DNA of 64,000 bases from Streptomyces laurentii. Lineage in GTDB: Bacteria > Actinomycetota > Actinomycetes > Streptomycetales > Streptomycetaceae. The stretch covers positions 7,567,501 to 7,631,500 of the forward strand of contig AP017424.1 in the NCBI GenBank assembly GCA_002355495.1, written 5' to 3'. Numbering within the stretch: the first letter of the stretch is position 1; each line of letters starts with the position of its first letter. The position numbers and the translations under genes were made by a program. Positions 15,638-24,356 of this stretch are shown one piece after another. Below the pieces are notes generated by a model, which was not told where the DNA came from, made no database searches, and saw only the letters and a program-made list of their open reading frames with translations.

Positions 15638-16292
15638 GTGTCCGAATCCACCGAGCCCCGATCCGGCGGGGCAATGGACCCGGTCCGCCTACCCCGCCCT
15701 GGCCTCGATTCCGTCGAGGAGTCCATGCGCCGGCTGCTGGACCGGTCGGCCGAGCAGGCCCGCATGATCGACGACCTGGCCGCCGCGCCCGCCGGTCCGA
15801 GAGCCGCGGGTATGCCGTTCGCCGGGTACCCCGGCATGCCCGCGTTCACCCCGCCGGCCCGCCGCCCGACCCCAAGCCGATCCTCGAACTCGACGGCGAA
15901 GAGTTCGAAGACGAGCTGGACACGCTGACGGACTGGGTCGACAACGTCCTGATGGACGTATACGGCGCCGAGATCACCACCGCGGCGCCCTGGTGCCCGC
16001 AGTGGCAGGAACACCTCGACGTCGTGGCCTGGCTGCACGCCCTGTGGATGGCCTACCAGCAGCACAAGGACGCCGAAGCGGGCCCCTCGGGCATGTTCGT
16101 CTGGCACCGCGACTTCCTCACCCACGCCATGGCCCATGTCCGCTCGGCAGGCGGTCCGTTGAGTGCCTGCCAGACGGACCCGGACCGCCTTGAACACCGG
16201 CTCCTTCGCGGCCCCGGCCCTCCGCCCGGTCCGCCGCCCGCGACGACGGAGCAGCCGACGGTACGCTCCCGCAGGACAGGCCCGCATCGTGA
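15638..16292 (+). CDS. DUF4913 family protein (two frame breaks)
   Basis: GTG start at 15638 with AAGGAG 10 nt upstream. The N-terminal part (MDPVRLPRPGLDSVEESMRRLLDRSAEQA) is helical; the DUF4913 domain follows: LTDWVDNVLMDVYGAEITTAAPWCPQWQEH...LHALWMAYQQH. Frames must be joined near 15870-15873 (KPILELDGEEFEDEL restored) and near 16197 (tail ARDDGAADGTLPQDRPAS ending at TGA 16290-16292). Each join needs one added base. The repaired 218-aa protein overlaps the next gene as GTGA. Function unknown; the family is common on actinobacterial plasmids. Confidence 0.7.
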
Positions 16293-16768
16293 CCCCACCG
16301 GGGCCGTACGGGCTGTCATTCCACCTGGCGGCCGTGGCCGAACTCCAGGCCCTCCCCCGCGACATCCGCGACCGCGCCTTCCTCATGTTCGAGAGCGTCG
16401 TCAACGCCCGGATCGCGGGCACCGCACTTGCCGGCGACCTGAGCGAGTACCACAAGCTCCAGCTGGGCGCCGAGCGCGAGTGGCGGATCGTCTACCGCAT
16501 CCAGCAGGCCCCGCCCGACTTCGGCAGCGGCCCGGAGGTACACGTCGTCGCCGTGCGCCACCGGCACGACGTCTACGACACCGTCCGCGCCCGCGCGGGC
16601 CTTACGCGCCCCGCCACCGGCCCCCGCGCCCACGCCGCGCGCACCCTCCCGCCGCAGATGCGCCGCCGCGAAGCCCAGCCAGCCGCCCCCGCCAAACCGG
16701 CACCCGCGTGGCGGCCGGCCGATCTGTTCACCACCCCCGACACCGACTTGAAGAGGACCCGACGGTGA
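16289..16768 (+). CDS. RelE/ParE-superfamily-like protein
   Basis: 159 aa from GTG at 16289. Residues 6-100 (GLSFHLAAVAELQALPRDIRDRAFLMFESVV...YHKLQLGAEREWRIVYRIQ...VHVVAVRHRHDVYDTV) follow the RelE/ParE toxin pattern: helical hairpin, then beta strands with basic residues and a terminal VxxRxxVY segment. A 55-aa Pro/Ala tail is extra. No antitoxin-like gene of the usual kind is adjacent, so it may instead be a regulatory relative. Coupled to both neighbours by GTGA overlaps. Confidence 0.7.
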   Translation: MTPPGPYGLSFHLAAVAELQALPRDIRDRAFLMFESVVNARIAGTALAGDLSEYHKLQLGAEREWRIVYRIQQAPPDFGSGPEVHVVAVRHRHDVYDTVRARAGLTRPATGPRAHAARTLPPQMRRREAQPAAPAKPAPAWRPADLFTTPDTDLKRTRR

Positions 16769-17417
16769 CCACGCCCCTGCACCTTGACGCCCTGCCCGAC
16801 CTCATCACCCGACTGCTGACCGACGCCCTCCACCCCGCCCGGCGCCGCACCCGCACCACCAGGCTCTGCTGCAGGCCAAGGAAGCACAGACGGAGATCAA
16901 CCGCGCCCTACGCTCCATCCTCGACGGCCCGACGCCGACGACCCGGGCCGACATCGAAGCCGAGCTGAACGACGTCATGGAACTGCTCGTCGACAAGCTC
17001 GACATCGACCGCGACCTGCGTCTCCTGCTCGGCGACGACACCTGCTGCGCCGACGCGGAATCGGACCACGAAGAGCAGACGGCCGTCGCCCAGACCGCCC
17101 CAGCCACCGAGGACCGCGCCGGCGTCGCACCGGGTGTCCTCGACCGGTGCATCGTCTCGGCGTGCCTGTCCGCCTTCGACGACCACGGCTCACCCGAAGC
17201 CCTGGCCTCCGCCGACCTGGTCGCCGCCCTGCGCACCATGCCCGGAGTCACCGAAGAGCACTGGCCGCTCGCGGACCTCACCCAGCCCCGGCTCGCAGCC
17301 CTGCTCCGTCCCTACAAGGTCTCCACCCGCGACCTCACCCTTCCCGACGGCCGCCGCCGCAAGTCCTACCAGCGCGCCGCCCTCCAGGCCGCACTGCCGG
17401 ACGACTGCGGCTGCTGA
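16765..17417 (+). CDS. Hypothetical helical protein (frame broken)
   Basis: GTG at 16765 overlaps the RelE-like stop. The first frame gives MTTPLHLDALPDLITRLLTDALHP; adding one C near 16838-16840 connects it to HHQALLQAKEAQTEINRALRSILDGPTPTTRADIEAELNDV and on to the stop at 17415-17417, 217 aa. The second half (LASADLVAALRTMPGVTEEHWPLADLTQPRLAALLRPY...RKSYQRAALQAAL) resembles DUF3631-like C-termini of plasmid replication/primase proteins, a weak resemblance. No catalytic motif is visible. Confidence 0.6.
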
Positions 17418-17429
17418 CCGGACGCGTCC

Positions 17430-18113
17430 GTGACCGCGTCCACCCGCACGACGGTGCCGACGGTGCTGGACCAGCAGATCGAGCAGATCGTCGGAGACCT
17501 CACCGCCTTCCACCGCGATCATCAAGCCGGCCTGCTCACCGCTGAGCGCGCCGCTCTGGCGAGCGCTCATCGCGAACTCGGCATCGCGGAAAGCGCGGTC
17601 GCCTACCACCGCACCGTGCTGGCGAGCCTGGCCTCCGGCGCCCGTCCCGTCGACGACGCCCTGCTCGACCGGATCCGCCGGACCGTGAACGAGCTGACCG
17701 AGGCCACCACCGCCCGCGACGCCCGGCACACCCACGCCGCCACCGCCTTGGAGACGGTCCGCGCGAGCACCCCGCCGCCGGCCCCGGCCGACAGCGAGCT
17801 GACCGCGCACGACCTTGCCGTGCTGCTCTCGCTCGTCCCCGGCGGGACCCTGCGCCAGCACCTGCACACCCACCGCGTCTCGGTCCGTACCAAGCAGGCC
17901 CAAGTGGTGGACTACGCCGCCTTCCAGCGCCTGGAACACCATGGCCTGGTCGTCCGGGACACCTCCCGCGGCCTCATCGTCGGCCAGCCCGTCACCCTCA
18001 CCCCCGCCGGACGCGAAGCGCTCCTCGCCTCCCGCCGTCCCGCACCCGCCCGGCCGCCTGCCGCGCCGGCCCGGCTCGTGGGTTCCTGGCCGGCTTCGGC
18101 CCGCCGCCGCTGA
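17430..18113 (+). CDS. Winged-helix domain protein of plasmid operon
   Basis: 227 aa from GTG at 17430, 12 bp after the upstream gene. N-terminal 110 residues are helical and probably coiled coil (LTAERAALASAHRELGIAESAVAYHRTVLASL). Residues 125-195 (ELTAHDLAVLLSLVPGGTLRQHL...VVDYAAFQRLEHHGLVVRDTSRGLIVGQPVTLTPAGREAL) look like a winged helix, with the wing before 'TPAGREAL'. The tail is Pro/Ala rich. Several proteins of the 23-30 kb operon share this helical body plus A/P-rich tail design. Confidence 0.65.
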   Translation: MTASTRTTVPTVLDQQIEQIVGDLTAFHRDHQAGLLTAERAALASAHRELGIAESAVAYHRTVLASLASGARPVDDALLDRIRRTVNELTEATTARDARHTHAATALETVRASTPPPAPADSELTAHDLAVLLSLVPGGTLRQHLHTHRVSVRTKQAQVVDYAAFQRLEHHGLVVRDTSRGLIVGQPVTLTPAGREALLASRRPAPARPPAAPARLVGSWPASARRR

Positions 18114-18229
18114 ACATCCCGCCCGCCGGCATCCACCGCAGACGGGCCCCTCCGGCCACCGGCCCCGCTCTTATCGCTGCCGCGCCCGGCAGCGCACCCC
18201 TTGTCCCTCCCGAATTCAGGAGACCCCCT

Positions 18230-18592
18230 TTGCGTATCAACCGTGCCGCCCTGGCCGCTCTCGCCCTGGTCACGCTCGCCATCCCGGCCGCCGCATCGGC
18301 AGCCACCGCGGCGACCACCTCCGCCGCCACCGTGGCGGCTACCGCACCTGCCGCCCTGCCGCTCGCCGGCTGCAACGAGCCCGGCCCGTGGGTGATCGGC
18401 ACCAGCGCCGTCAACATCCGCTCCCGCGCCACCACCAGCTCGACCATTGTCGGCGTCCTCTACAAGAGCCACCGCTTCACCGTGCACTCCTCCTCCGGCG
18501 GCTGGCACTACATCACCGACCTGACCACCGGCGTGAAGGGCTGGGTCTCGGGCACCTACGTCTACCGCGACGTGCGCATGTGTCTCAACTGA
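18230..18592 (+). CDS. Secreted SH3-domain protein
   Basis: 120 aa from TTG at 18230 behind AGGAGACCCCC. Signal peptide MRINRAALAALALVTLAIPAAASA with AxA cleavage site. The mature part has a bacterial SH3 domain: AVNIRSRATTSSTIVGVLYKSHRFTVHSSSGGWHYITDLTTGVKGWVSGTYV. Such domains bind peptidoglycan. Two Cys (C45 region and C118) could pair outside the cell. A paralogous SH3 gene opens the operon at 23.2 kb. Confidence 0.82.
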   Translation: MRINRAALAALALVTLAIPAAASAATAATTSAATVAATAPAALPLAGCNEPGPWVIGTSAVNIRSRATTSSTIVGVLYKSHRFTVHSSSGGWHYITDLTTGVKGWVSGTYVYRDVRMCLN

Positions 18593-18631
18593 CCGCCGAC
18601 GCTGTAGCGGCCGGTTGCCCGGCCGCGCCTG

Positions 18632-18829
18632 GTGTGGCGTCCCTGGCTCCTGGACCTGTTCGAGGGCGCGGGGTTCAAGGTGCTGGGCGAGTACCGCACC
18701 TGGACCGACGCCTACGTCGTCCTGCACGACGAGTCCGCCACCTGGGGCATCCCGGGCAGCCCACAGCTGCGGGCCGTGCACGTCTCCCGGGACCTGAGAA
18801 GGCTTCCGCATACCGCTCGGCAAGCTTGA
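18632..18829 (+). pseudogene. Gene fragment next to IS remnant
   Basis: The frame from GTG 18632 (WRPWLLDLFEGAGFKVLGEYRTW...ESATWGIPGSPQLRAVHVSRDL) looks like real protein: hydrophobic helix, then alternating strands. There is no ribosome binding site and the sequence changes character near 18800, directly where the IS-like remnant begins. Likely the surviving piece of an element gene cut by the insertion. Family not recognised. Confidence 0.35.
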
Positions 18830-18831
18830 TC

Positions 18832-19020
18832 AGTCGAACAGGGGCCCGTCTCGGGTGATTGTTCCGCCGTCTGGCACGGCCACAGACCGACGACCCTCAC
18901 TGAACATCCCCAACAGGAGGAGCCTCGGCGGACCTGGGTGTCACAGAGCGTACAACCCGTCCGGCTGGGGGCATGTCTCAGCGTGGTAGACATTGTTCTC
19001 CCCGGCTGACTGCCAGGGGT
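18832..19020. mobile_element. Degenerate left end of an IS5-like element
   Basis: CTTGATCAGTCGAACAGG at 18825-18842 matches CTTGATGAGTCGAACAGG at the left end of the IS at 20.94 kb, and the match continues loosely through AACAGGAGGAGCCTCG and a TGTCACAG transposase start region to GGGGGCATG near 18975. No transposase frame remains. It appears to be a decayed relative of the same IS, placed just before the nuclease gene. Confidence 0.55.
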
Positions 19021-19035
19021 TTGACAAGGAGTCAT

Positions 19036-20826
19036 GTGAGAAAGTTTAAGTCAGGTTTGGCGTTTCTGGGGAGCATTGCTTTCTTCCTCGTCGCCAGCTT
19101 TACCGGCGTGCCGACCGCGCTGGCGAAGGATGTCGTGAGCGCGAGTACGTCGCCGCCGCTCAGGTTTTCCACCTACAACATATGCGGCAACTACTGCGTC
19201 AAGGCCGATGATTCCGGTATCCGAGTCAGCGCGGTCGTGGCGGAAACTGATGCGGCAGGCTGGAAGGCCGACGTCGTATTCGTGCAGGAAATCTGCAAGT
19301 ACCAGTATGAACAGATCAGAACGCAGCTGACCCCAAGGGGGTTCAGTGGGCATTACGTCCCCACTATCGCGGCAAATAGTTCGATCTGTTTGAATAAGAA
19401 CTCCAGCTATGGAATGGCGGTGTTCGCCAAGGGGGCGATTCACGCCGATGCCACTTGGCAGCCGGCAGCAGAGAGCGATGGCCTTGCCGAAGTCAATCTG
19501 CTGAGTGGTACAGGCGTCGAGACCGAAGGCATCACGAGCCCCTGCATGAGGGTCTTCGTTCAGCATCGTTCCACCTGGGTCTGCTCGGTCCACTTGTGGT
19601 GGCCGAAGGACAGTACTGACACTGCAGGGGTTGCCGCACGTGATGCGAACGCAAGAATTCTCTATCAGAAGGTAAAGGAGTGGCAGGACAAGGGTGTTCC
19701 TGTCATAGTCGGCGGCGACTTCAACGGTCAGCCCTGGACGGATGCCACGAAGCCGTTCTATTCGTCCGAGGCAGTCAGCGCCGTCCGGGGGACTGGTGCG
19801 ATGACCGAAGTCGACGAGACGGACGCGGGGGAATTCCAGGGCTCGGGCGTATGCGATGGTGCGACTCGGTGTCGTTCTGGTGAGGTGACTCACGATGGTA
19901 GGCCGACGGGAAGCCTTAGGAAGATCGATTACATCTTCGCCACCTCAAGCTTCTTCAAGGAGGTCCGCGGTGACGTTCAGGCCAGGAACGTGAGCATCTC
20001 GGATCACTCTCTCCTGCGAGGAACGGCACGCTGGGCAGACTGCGGTCCCGCCGAACCGACGGCCTCGGCCCTCTTCCGTGTTGATGCTTCAGGCGCACTG
20101 TTCCGCTATGCGAGCCACGGCAATGGCACCCTCGCGCCGGCGTGCAAGGTCGGCTTCGGCTGGGGCAACATGAGCCAGATCGCCCGCCAGGGCAGCGACC
20201 TCATCGCTCTGGACCAAGCCGGCGCCCTGTGGAGGTATCCTGCCGACCCCACGACAGGCGAGTACTCCGGCAGTACTCGCGTGAATCTGGGCAGCGGCCT
20301 CAGCGGCATCACTGCCATGCTCACGCCCGGCGACACCGACGGCGACAACACCCGCGACCTGCTCGTGCGCAACTCCCTCGGTCAGCTCCTGCGCTACCCG
20401 GGCACAGGCGCAGGCGGCTACAACCTCACCGCTCCGGTCACCCTCAACGCGCCTGCCTCAGGGCAGACCTGGAATCGGTACAAGCTTCTAGTCGCTGCGG
20501 GAGACTTCGCTCGCAGCGCGGCGGACAAGCCCAGCCGTCCCGACCTCATCGGCATAGACAACGACGGCAAGCTCTGGCTACACAGGGGCAACAGCGACAC
20601 CGACAACTACGACACCGCGGCCGACATTGGACAGGGCTGGCAGGTCTACACCGCCCTGGCGGCCCCAGGGGACCTCAACAGCGACGGCAACCCCGACTTG
20701 GTCGCCCGGGACGAGACGTCAGGTACCCACGGCAAGCTCTGGTACTACAAGGGCGACGGTGCCGACGGATACGACCCCAAGGTCGAGATCGGTAACGGTT
20801 ACCCGAAGGGCGAGCCTCTCTTCTAG
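19036..20826 (+). CDS. Secreted endonuclease/exonuclease/phosphatase-family protein with VCBS-like repeats
   Basis: 596 aa from GTG at 19036, AAGGAG 4 nt upstream. Signal peptide FKSGLAFLGSIAFFLVASFTGVPTALA. Residues 45-350 have EEP family marks: RFSTYNICGN, FVQEI (metal Glu), VGGDFNGQPW, KIDYIFATS and SDHSLL (catalytic Asp-His). The C-terminal 250 aa contain VCBS/FG-GAP-like repeats (LLTPGDTDGDNTRDLLVRNS, AAPGDLNSDGNPDLVARDE). GC is lower than the surroundings and IS-related sequence sits on both sides, so it is likely mobile cargo. Probably an extracellular DNase or phosphodiesterase; substrate not provable. Confidence 0.88.
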   Translation: MRKFKSGLAFLGSIAFFLVASFTGVPTALAKDVVSASTSPPLRFSTYNICGNYCVKADDSGIRVSAVVAETDAAGWKADVVFVQEICKYQYEQIRTQLTPRGFSGHYVPTIAANSSICLNKNSSYGMAVFAKGAIHADATWQPAAESDGLAEVNLLSGTGVETEGITSPCMRVFVQHRSTWVCSVHLWWPKDSTDTAGVAARDANARILYQKVKEWQDKGVPVIVGGDFNGQPWTDATKPFYSSEAVSAVRGTGAMTEVDETDAGEFQGSGVCDGATRCRSGEVTHDGRPTGSLRKIDYIFATSSFFKEVRGDVQARNVSISDHSLLRGTARWADCGPAEPTASALFRVDASGALFRYASHGNGTLAPACKVGFGWGNMSQIARQGSDLIALDQAGALWRYPADPTTGEYSGSTRVNLGSGLSGITAMLTPGDTDGDNTRDLLVRNSLGQLLRYPGTGAGGYNLTAPVTLNAPASGQTWNRYKLLVAAGDFARSAADKPSRPDLIGIDNDGKLWLHRGNSDTDNYDTAADIGQGWQVYTALAAPGDLNSDGNPDLVARDETSGTHGKLWYYKGDGADGYDPKVEIGNGYPKGEPLF

Positions 20827-20934
20827 CCACGCCGTTTCGGTTGGGGCTAGTCCGGATGCTGGCCGACACGCGAAAGTGCCTTCCTGAGCTGGGATGATGA
20901 ACCTTGTCTGGAAGTTTCCGCTTTTCCGTTCAGC

Positions 20935-21998
20935 AGTCTTGATGAGTCGAACAGGGTTCCTGTTCGGGTGATCATCGCGCGGTCGGCGTATGAAGGAAGG
21001 GCCTCTTGGTAGCTCGGGGTTGCGATCCCAACCGAGTAGCACCAGGAGGCCCTGTTGTCACAGTCTTTCGCGCTCGGGCATGCCGAGTCCAACGTGGTGT
21101 CCCGGTCGTGTGACTGCCTCGTGCACAGGTTCGGGAATGCCGCGGACCGGCCTGACCGCGTCCCGTGCTATGCGTCGGACATGACCGAGGCCGAGTGGCA
21201 GGTGGTGCGGGCATCGATGCCGGTGCCGGCGTGGCTGGAGGGCTGGGCCGCCGTCCGGAGGGCTATTGCCACCGCGTGATGTTGGACGCGGTCCGCTACG
21301 TGGTCGACAACGGGGTGAAGTGGGCGAACCTGCCGAAGGACTTCACCCCGTACCGGCGGGTGCATGCCTTCGTCCGCCGCTGGCAGGCCACTGGGCTGCT
21401 GGCTGAGCTCCACGACCGGCTGCGGGACCGCGTGCGTGTGAAGGAGGGCCGGTCACCGAACCCGACGGCGGCGATCGTGGACTCGCAGTCGGTGCGGGCA
21501 GCGGCGAACGTCCCGCGCTTGATATCGGGGTGGGACGGCGGGAAGAAGGTGGGCGGGCGCAAACGGCACCTGGCGGTCGGCTGCCTCGGCCTGGTCCTGG
21601 TAGTGCTCGTGACCGCGGCAAGCGTGCAGGACCGCGACGCCGCCGTCCCGCTGCTGGAGCGGCTACGCAAGCTGTACTTCTCGATCCGGCTGGTGCGGGC
21701 GGACGGAGGCTACGCGGGCCGGCTCGTCGACTGGGCCGCCGGTAAACTCGGCCTCGCCGTCGAGGTCGTCAGACGCTGCGACGACACCAGCGGGTTCGTG
21801 GTGCTGCCGCGCAGGTGGATGGTGGAGAGGACGTTGAGCTGGCTGATGCGCTCACGCCGCCTGGTGCGCGACCACGAGACCCTGCCCGTCATGCACGAGG
21901 CGATGGTGCTGTGGTCGATGACCATGCTCATGAGCGGACGTCTGGCCGGGCGCCGCCGGCACGCTTTCATCCCACGTCAGCCGGCCCCGCCGGGCTGA
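20935..21998 (+). mobile_element. IS5-family insertion sequence (right end not found)
   Basis: Left end begins around CTTGATGAGTCGAACAGG with a small palindrome GAACAGG-GTT-CCTGTTC, then a transposase gene. No matching inverted repeat could be found to the right; the transposase stop instead overlaps a convergent gene, so the right end may be deleted or lie within that gene. Confidence 0.7.
21055..21998 (+). CDS. IS5-family DDE transposase (frame broken)
   Basis: Frame 1 (TTG 21055, or ATG 21181 for MTEAEWQVVRASMPVPAW) carries the N-terminal HTH-like region of DUF4096 type. Frame 2 continues RPEGYCHRVMLDAVRYVVDNG with DDE residues: IVDSQSVRAA, VRADGGYAG, and RRWMVERTLSWLMRSRRL (Glu with Y/R signature). 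Joining needs one G at 21245-21247. IS5 relatives can use programmed frameshifting, but the many single-base gaps in this window make a missing base equally likely. Repaired length 272 aa from 21181. Confidence 0.8.
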
Positions 21999-22442
21999 CC
22001 GCGCCGAACACGTTCGGCCGGAGCTCTGCGGCCCAGCCGCGGTCCGTCAGCCGTTTCACCCGCGAGCGCACTCCTTCCACCCTCGCCGGAGTCGTCTGCC
22101 ACCCCAACTGCACCGCGATCTGCTTCGCCCGCAGCCCGCCCGCGGCTTCCGACCCGGCAAGCACTGCAAGGATCTGCTGATACTCCGGCGCGAGCACCTC
22201 CACCTCGACGCCCTCGACGTGATGCGGCACGACCGAGCCCGCCACCGCTGCCCGCACCGACCCGTCCGCCCCCGCGACGGCTCGTCGGCCAGCACTTCCG
22301 CGACCGTCACCCGCGCCAGCGCCAACCGCTCCAGGGCCCGTTCTGCCGCACCGAGCGCGGCCTGCACCCGCTCGGCCTCCCCGCGCAACCGTGCGACTTC
22401 TTCCCGGACCTTCTTCTCCCGGGCCTCCAGCAGCCCCATCAC
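21967..22442 (-). CDS. Coiled-coil plus winged-helix protein often found beside transposases (frame broken)
   Basis: Start ATG at 22442: MMGLLEAREKKVREEVARLRGEAERVQAALGAAERALERL is a coiled coil. One G missing at 22269-22273 separates it from HHVEGVEVEVLAPEYQQILAVLAGSEAAGGLRAKQIAVQLGWQTTPARVEGVRSRVKRLTDRGWAAE, a winged-helix domain. Repaired length 158 aa. Such proteins accompany insertion sequences in Streptomyces, and this one is convergent with and overlaps the IS5 transposase by 32 bp. Role unknown. Confidence 0.65.
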
Positions 22443-22604
22443 CGACGGCGCCCCGGAACCTCCACCAGACAGACGACACGATGCGCCGTCTCTCCCACCA
22501 TACGACCGAAACCATGCCTGACCAGCGAAAACTCAACGGCGACGTTCGGAAAGCGGAAGCCTTCTGAGCGAACGTACCTACCAGGCGAGGCTGCAGAACT
22601 GCCG

Positions 22605-23032
22605 TTGTACGCGATAGCGGAGGCGTGGCTGATCAGCCGCAGCTGCCCGTCCGGCGCCATCCCCACCCCCGCGGTTCACAGGGCCGCGGACGATGCCACT
22701 CGCGCCCTGGAGGCCCGAGTACGGGAAGCGGGAAGCCGGTTCGCGCTGCTCACCAGCTACACCGACGACCAGCGCACGGAGCCCGAGACCGCCGTGGTGC
22801 TGCGCGCCCGGGACCCCCAGGAACGCCCCGAGTTCCGTGTGCTGCTGGAGAGTTACGACCGCTGGACGGGCACCCACACCCTGCGCGAGGGCGGCTTCGC
22901 CACCCGCGAGGCCGCCGCCGAGTGGTGGGGAGCCTGCCGGTCGCCCCCGCCGGCGCCGGCCGTGACGTGGTCGCCCAGGCGCAGAAACCCCGTGCACCGG
23001 CCGTGCGTATCGGGCCTGATACACGGCGGTGA
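22605..23032 (+). CDS. Hypothetical plasmid-type protein (frame broken, start uncertain)
   Basis: First visible start is TTG 22605 (YAIAEAWLISRSCPSGAIPTPAVHRAADDATRALEARVREAGSRFALL). Adding one C to the run at 22944-22948 joins it to GRDVVAQAQKPRAPAVRIGPDTRR, ending at 23032, 142 aa. The N-terminus may have been trimmed by the neighbouring insertion because no good ribosome binding site is present. Contains VVLRARDPQERPEFRVLLESYDRWTGTHTLREGGFATREAAAEWW, a compact alpha/beta domain of unknown role. Confidence 0.5.
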
Positions 23033-23043
23033 GCTGCGCAAAC

Positions 23044-23091
23044 GGGCGCAATATACGTGACAATCCCCGGTTTCCGAAACCGGGGATTGTC
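23044..23091. promoter_or_regulatory. Composite promoter/operator element, copy 2
   Basis: GGGCGCAATATA at 23044-23055, then 7 bp, then the same 25-bp dyad as copy 1, here extended to 33 bp with 16-bp perfect arms (23059-23091, centre C23075). Precedes the SH3 gene that heads the long + strand operon. Could also fold as an RNA hairpin if transcription starts upstream. Confidence 0.78.
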
Positions 23092-23167
23092 CGGACCCTT
23101 GCCCATGTCGCCTTCCCGTTCCGGGGCGGTCGATTCCCGTGTTCTTCCAGGTCTGGAGCTCCTTGCC

Positions 23168-23455
23168 GTGTGCTACTCACCCACTTCGATCACGGCCACC
23201 GTCCTGAACGGTGGCACGCCCGCGTCCGCGCCTCGCCCGGTACAGCGTCCGGCGGCGTGGAGCGTGGTGGCCCTCGCCGTCGCCATCCGCGCTCGCGCGC
23301 AGTCCGACGCGACGGTGGTGGGAGTGCTGCGCCGCGGCGACGAGTTCACCGTGCTGACCACGGCCGCCGGCTGGCGGCACGTCACCACCGTCGACGGTGT
23401 CACCGGATGGGCCGAAGCCGCGCAGATCCGCCGCGACGAGCACATGCGCCCATGA
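23168..23455 (+). CDS. Small SH3-domain protein without signal peptide
   Basis: 95 aa from GTG at 23168 with GGAG upstream. Residues 35-90 form an SH3-like domain: ALAVAIRARAQSDATVVGVLRRGDEFTVLTTAAGWRHVTTVDGVTGWAEAAQI. The N-terminus (MCYSPTSITATVLNGG) is not a signal peptide, unlike the paralogue at 18.2 kb. First gene after operator copy 2. Confidence 0.7.
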   Translation: MCYSPTSITATVLNGGTPASAPRPVQRPAAWSVVALAVAIRARAQSDATVVGVLRRGDEFTVLTTAAGWRHVTTVDGVTGWAEAAQIRRDEHMRP

Positions 23456-23499
23456 CGCGTCTGCCCCAGTCCGGCCCGTTTCTCCTGGAGTTCTTCTTC

Positions 23500-23943
23500 G
23501 TGTCCGACATCCCCGACTTCCTCGACGGCGAGATCGTCACCGTGCTCACGCAGCAGATCGAAGACCGTTTCGCGATGCCGCTGGCCGACCTGGCCCGCGC
23601 GGTGAAAGCCGCACCCCGCGCACACGCCGGCGCCACCAACCTCGTCCACGCTCACGGACTGCTCACCCAGGCGCAATACGCCCTGGAGAACGCCGAGGAC
23701 AGGCTCGTCGCCGCCCTGGAAACCGTCGTCGGCGACATCCTCGACGATCCGGTGATGGGCCTCGCGCAGCAGGTGAACGGCGCCGTCGAACAGCGCGACG
23801 CCCACGCCGAGCGGCTGCGCTCGCTCCTGGAGGCCATAACGGAGCAGCCCGCCACCCGAGCACGGCCGGCATCCCGGCTGACCACCACGCTGCCCACGGC
23901 GGTGCCGGCCCGCCCCGTCCGGATCGCCCGGGCGGCACGGTGA
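23500..23943 (+). CDS. Helical hypothetical protein
   Basis: 147 aa from GTG at 23500 with GGAG upstream (MSDIPDFLDGEIVTVLTQQIEDRFAMPLADLARAVKAAPRAHA). Nearly all helix, with a likely coiled coil in LLTQAQYALENAEDRLVAALETVVGDIL, then an A/P-rich tail. The next two genes encode proteins of the same plan: a short N-terminal stretch with a 'MPLADL', 'APMAEL' or 'RPVGEL' motif followed by paired helices. These look like a diverged paralogous family. Confidence 0.65.
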   Translation: MSDIPDFLDGEIVTVLTQQIEDRFAMPLADLARAVKAAPRAHAGATNLVHAHGLLTQAQYALENAEDRLVAALETVVGDILDDPVMGLAQQVNGAVEQRDAHAERLRSLLEAITEQPATRARPASRLTTTLPTAVPARPVRIARAAR

Positions 23944-24356
23944 GCACCGCCCGCAAGCCGAGCAGCCGCGACACCGCCCTGGAAGGACGGTTCGGTGCCC
24001 CGATGGCCGAGCTGTACGACCAGGTCGTACGCCCAGGCGCCCCGCCTGCGCTCCACCGGGCCCTGGAACTGCGCTCGTTCCTGACCCTGGCCGAGGAGCA
24101 GGTCGTCCGCGTCCGAGACCGGGTCCGCGAGAGCATGGCCCCCGACGGCGATCTGGACCGGCTGTCAGCCGACGTCCTGCAGACGGACGTGCACTGGATG
24201 AAGGCCGCGCTCGACGCCCGAGGCGGATACCAGCGGGCGCTGGACTCCCTGCTGGCCTCGATGCCGCCGCCGGCCGCCCGCCCGGCTCCCGCTGTGACCA
24301 GCGTCCTTCCCCCGGCCCTGCCGGCCGCGAAGGCGGCGGCTGCTCAGGGGCGTTGA
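23940..24356 (+). CDS. Helical hypothetical protein, paralogue-like
   Basis: 138 aa from GTG at 23940, overlapping the previous stop as GTGA. ALEGRFGAPMAELYDQVVRPGAPPALHRALELRSFLTLAEEQVVRVRDRVRESM parallels its neighbours in layout. A/P-rich C-terminal tail. No known motif. Confidence 0.62.
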   Translation: MSTARKPSSRDTALEGRFGAPMAELYDQVVRPGAPPALHRALELRSFLTLAEEQVVRVRDRVRESMAPDGDLDRLSADVLQTDVHWMKAALDARGGYQRALDSLLASMPPPAARPAPAVTSVLPPALPAAKAAAAQGR

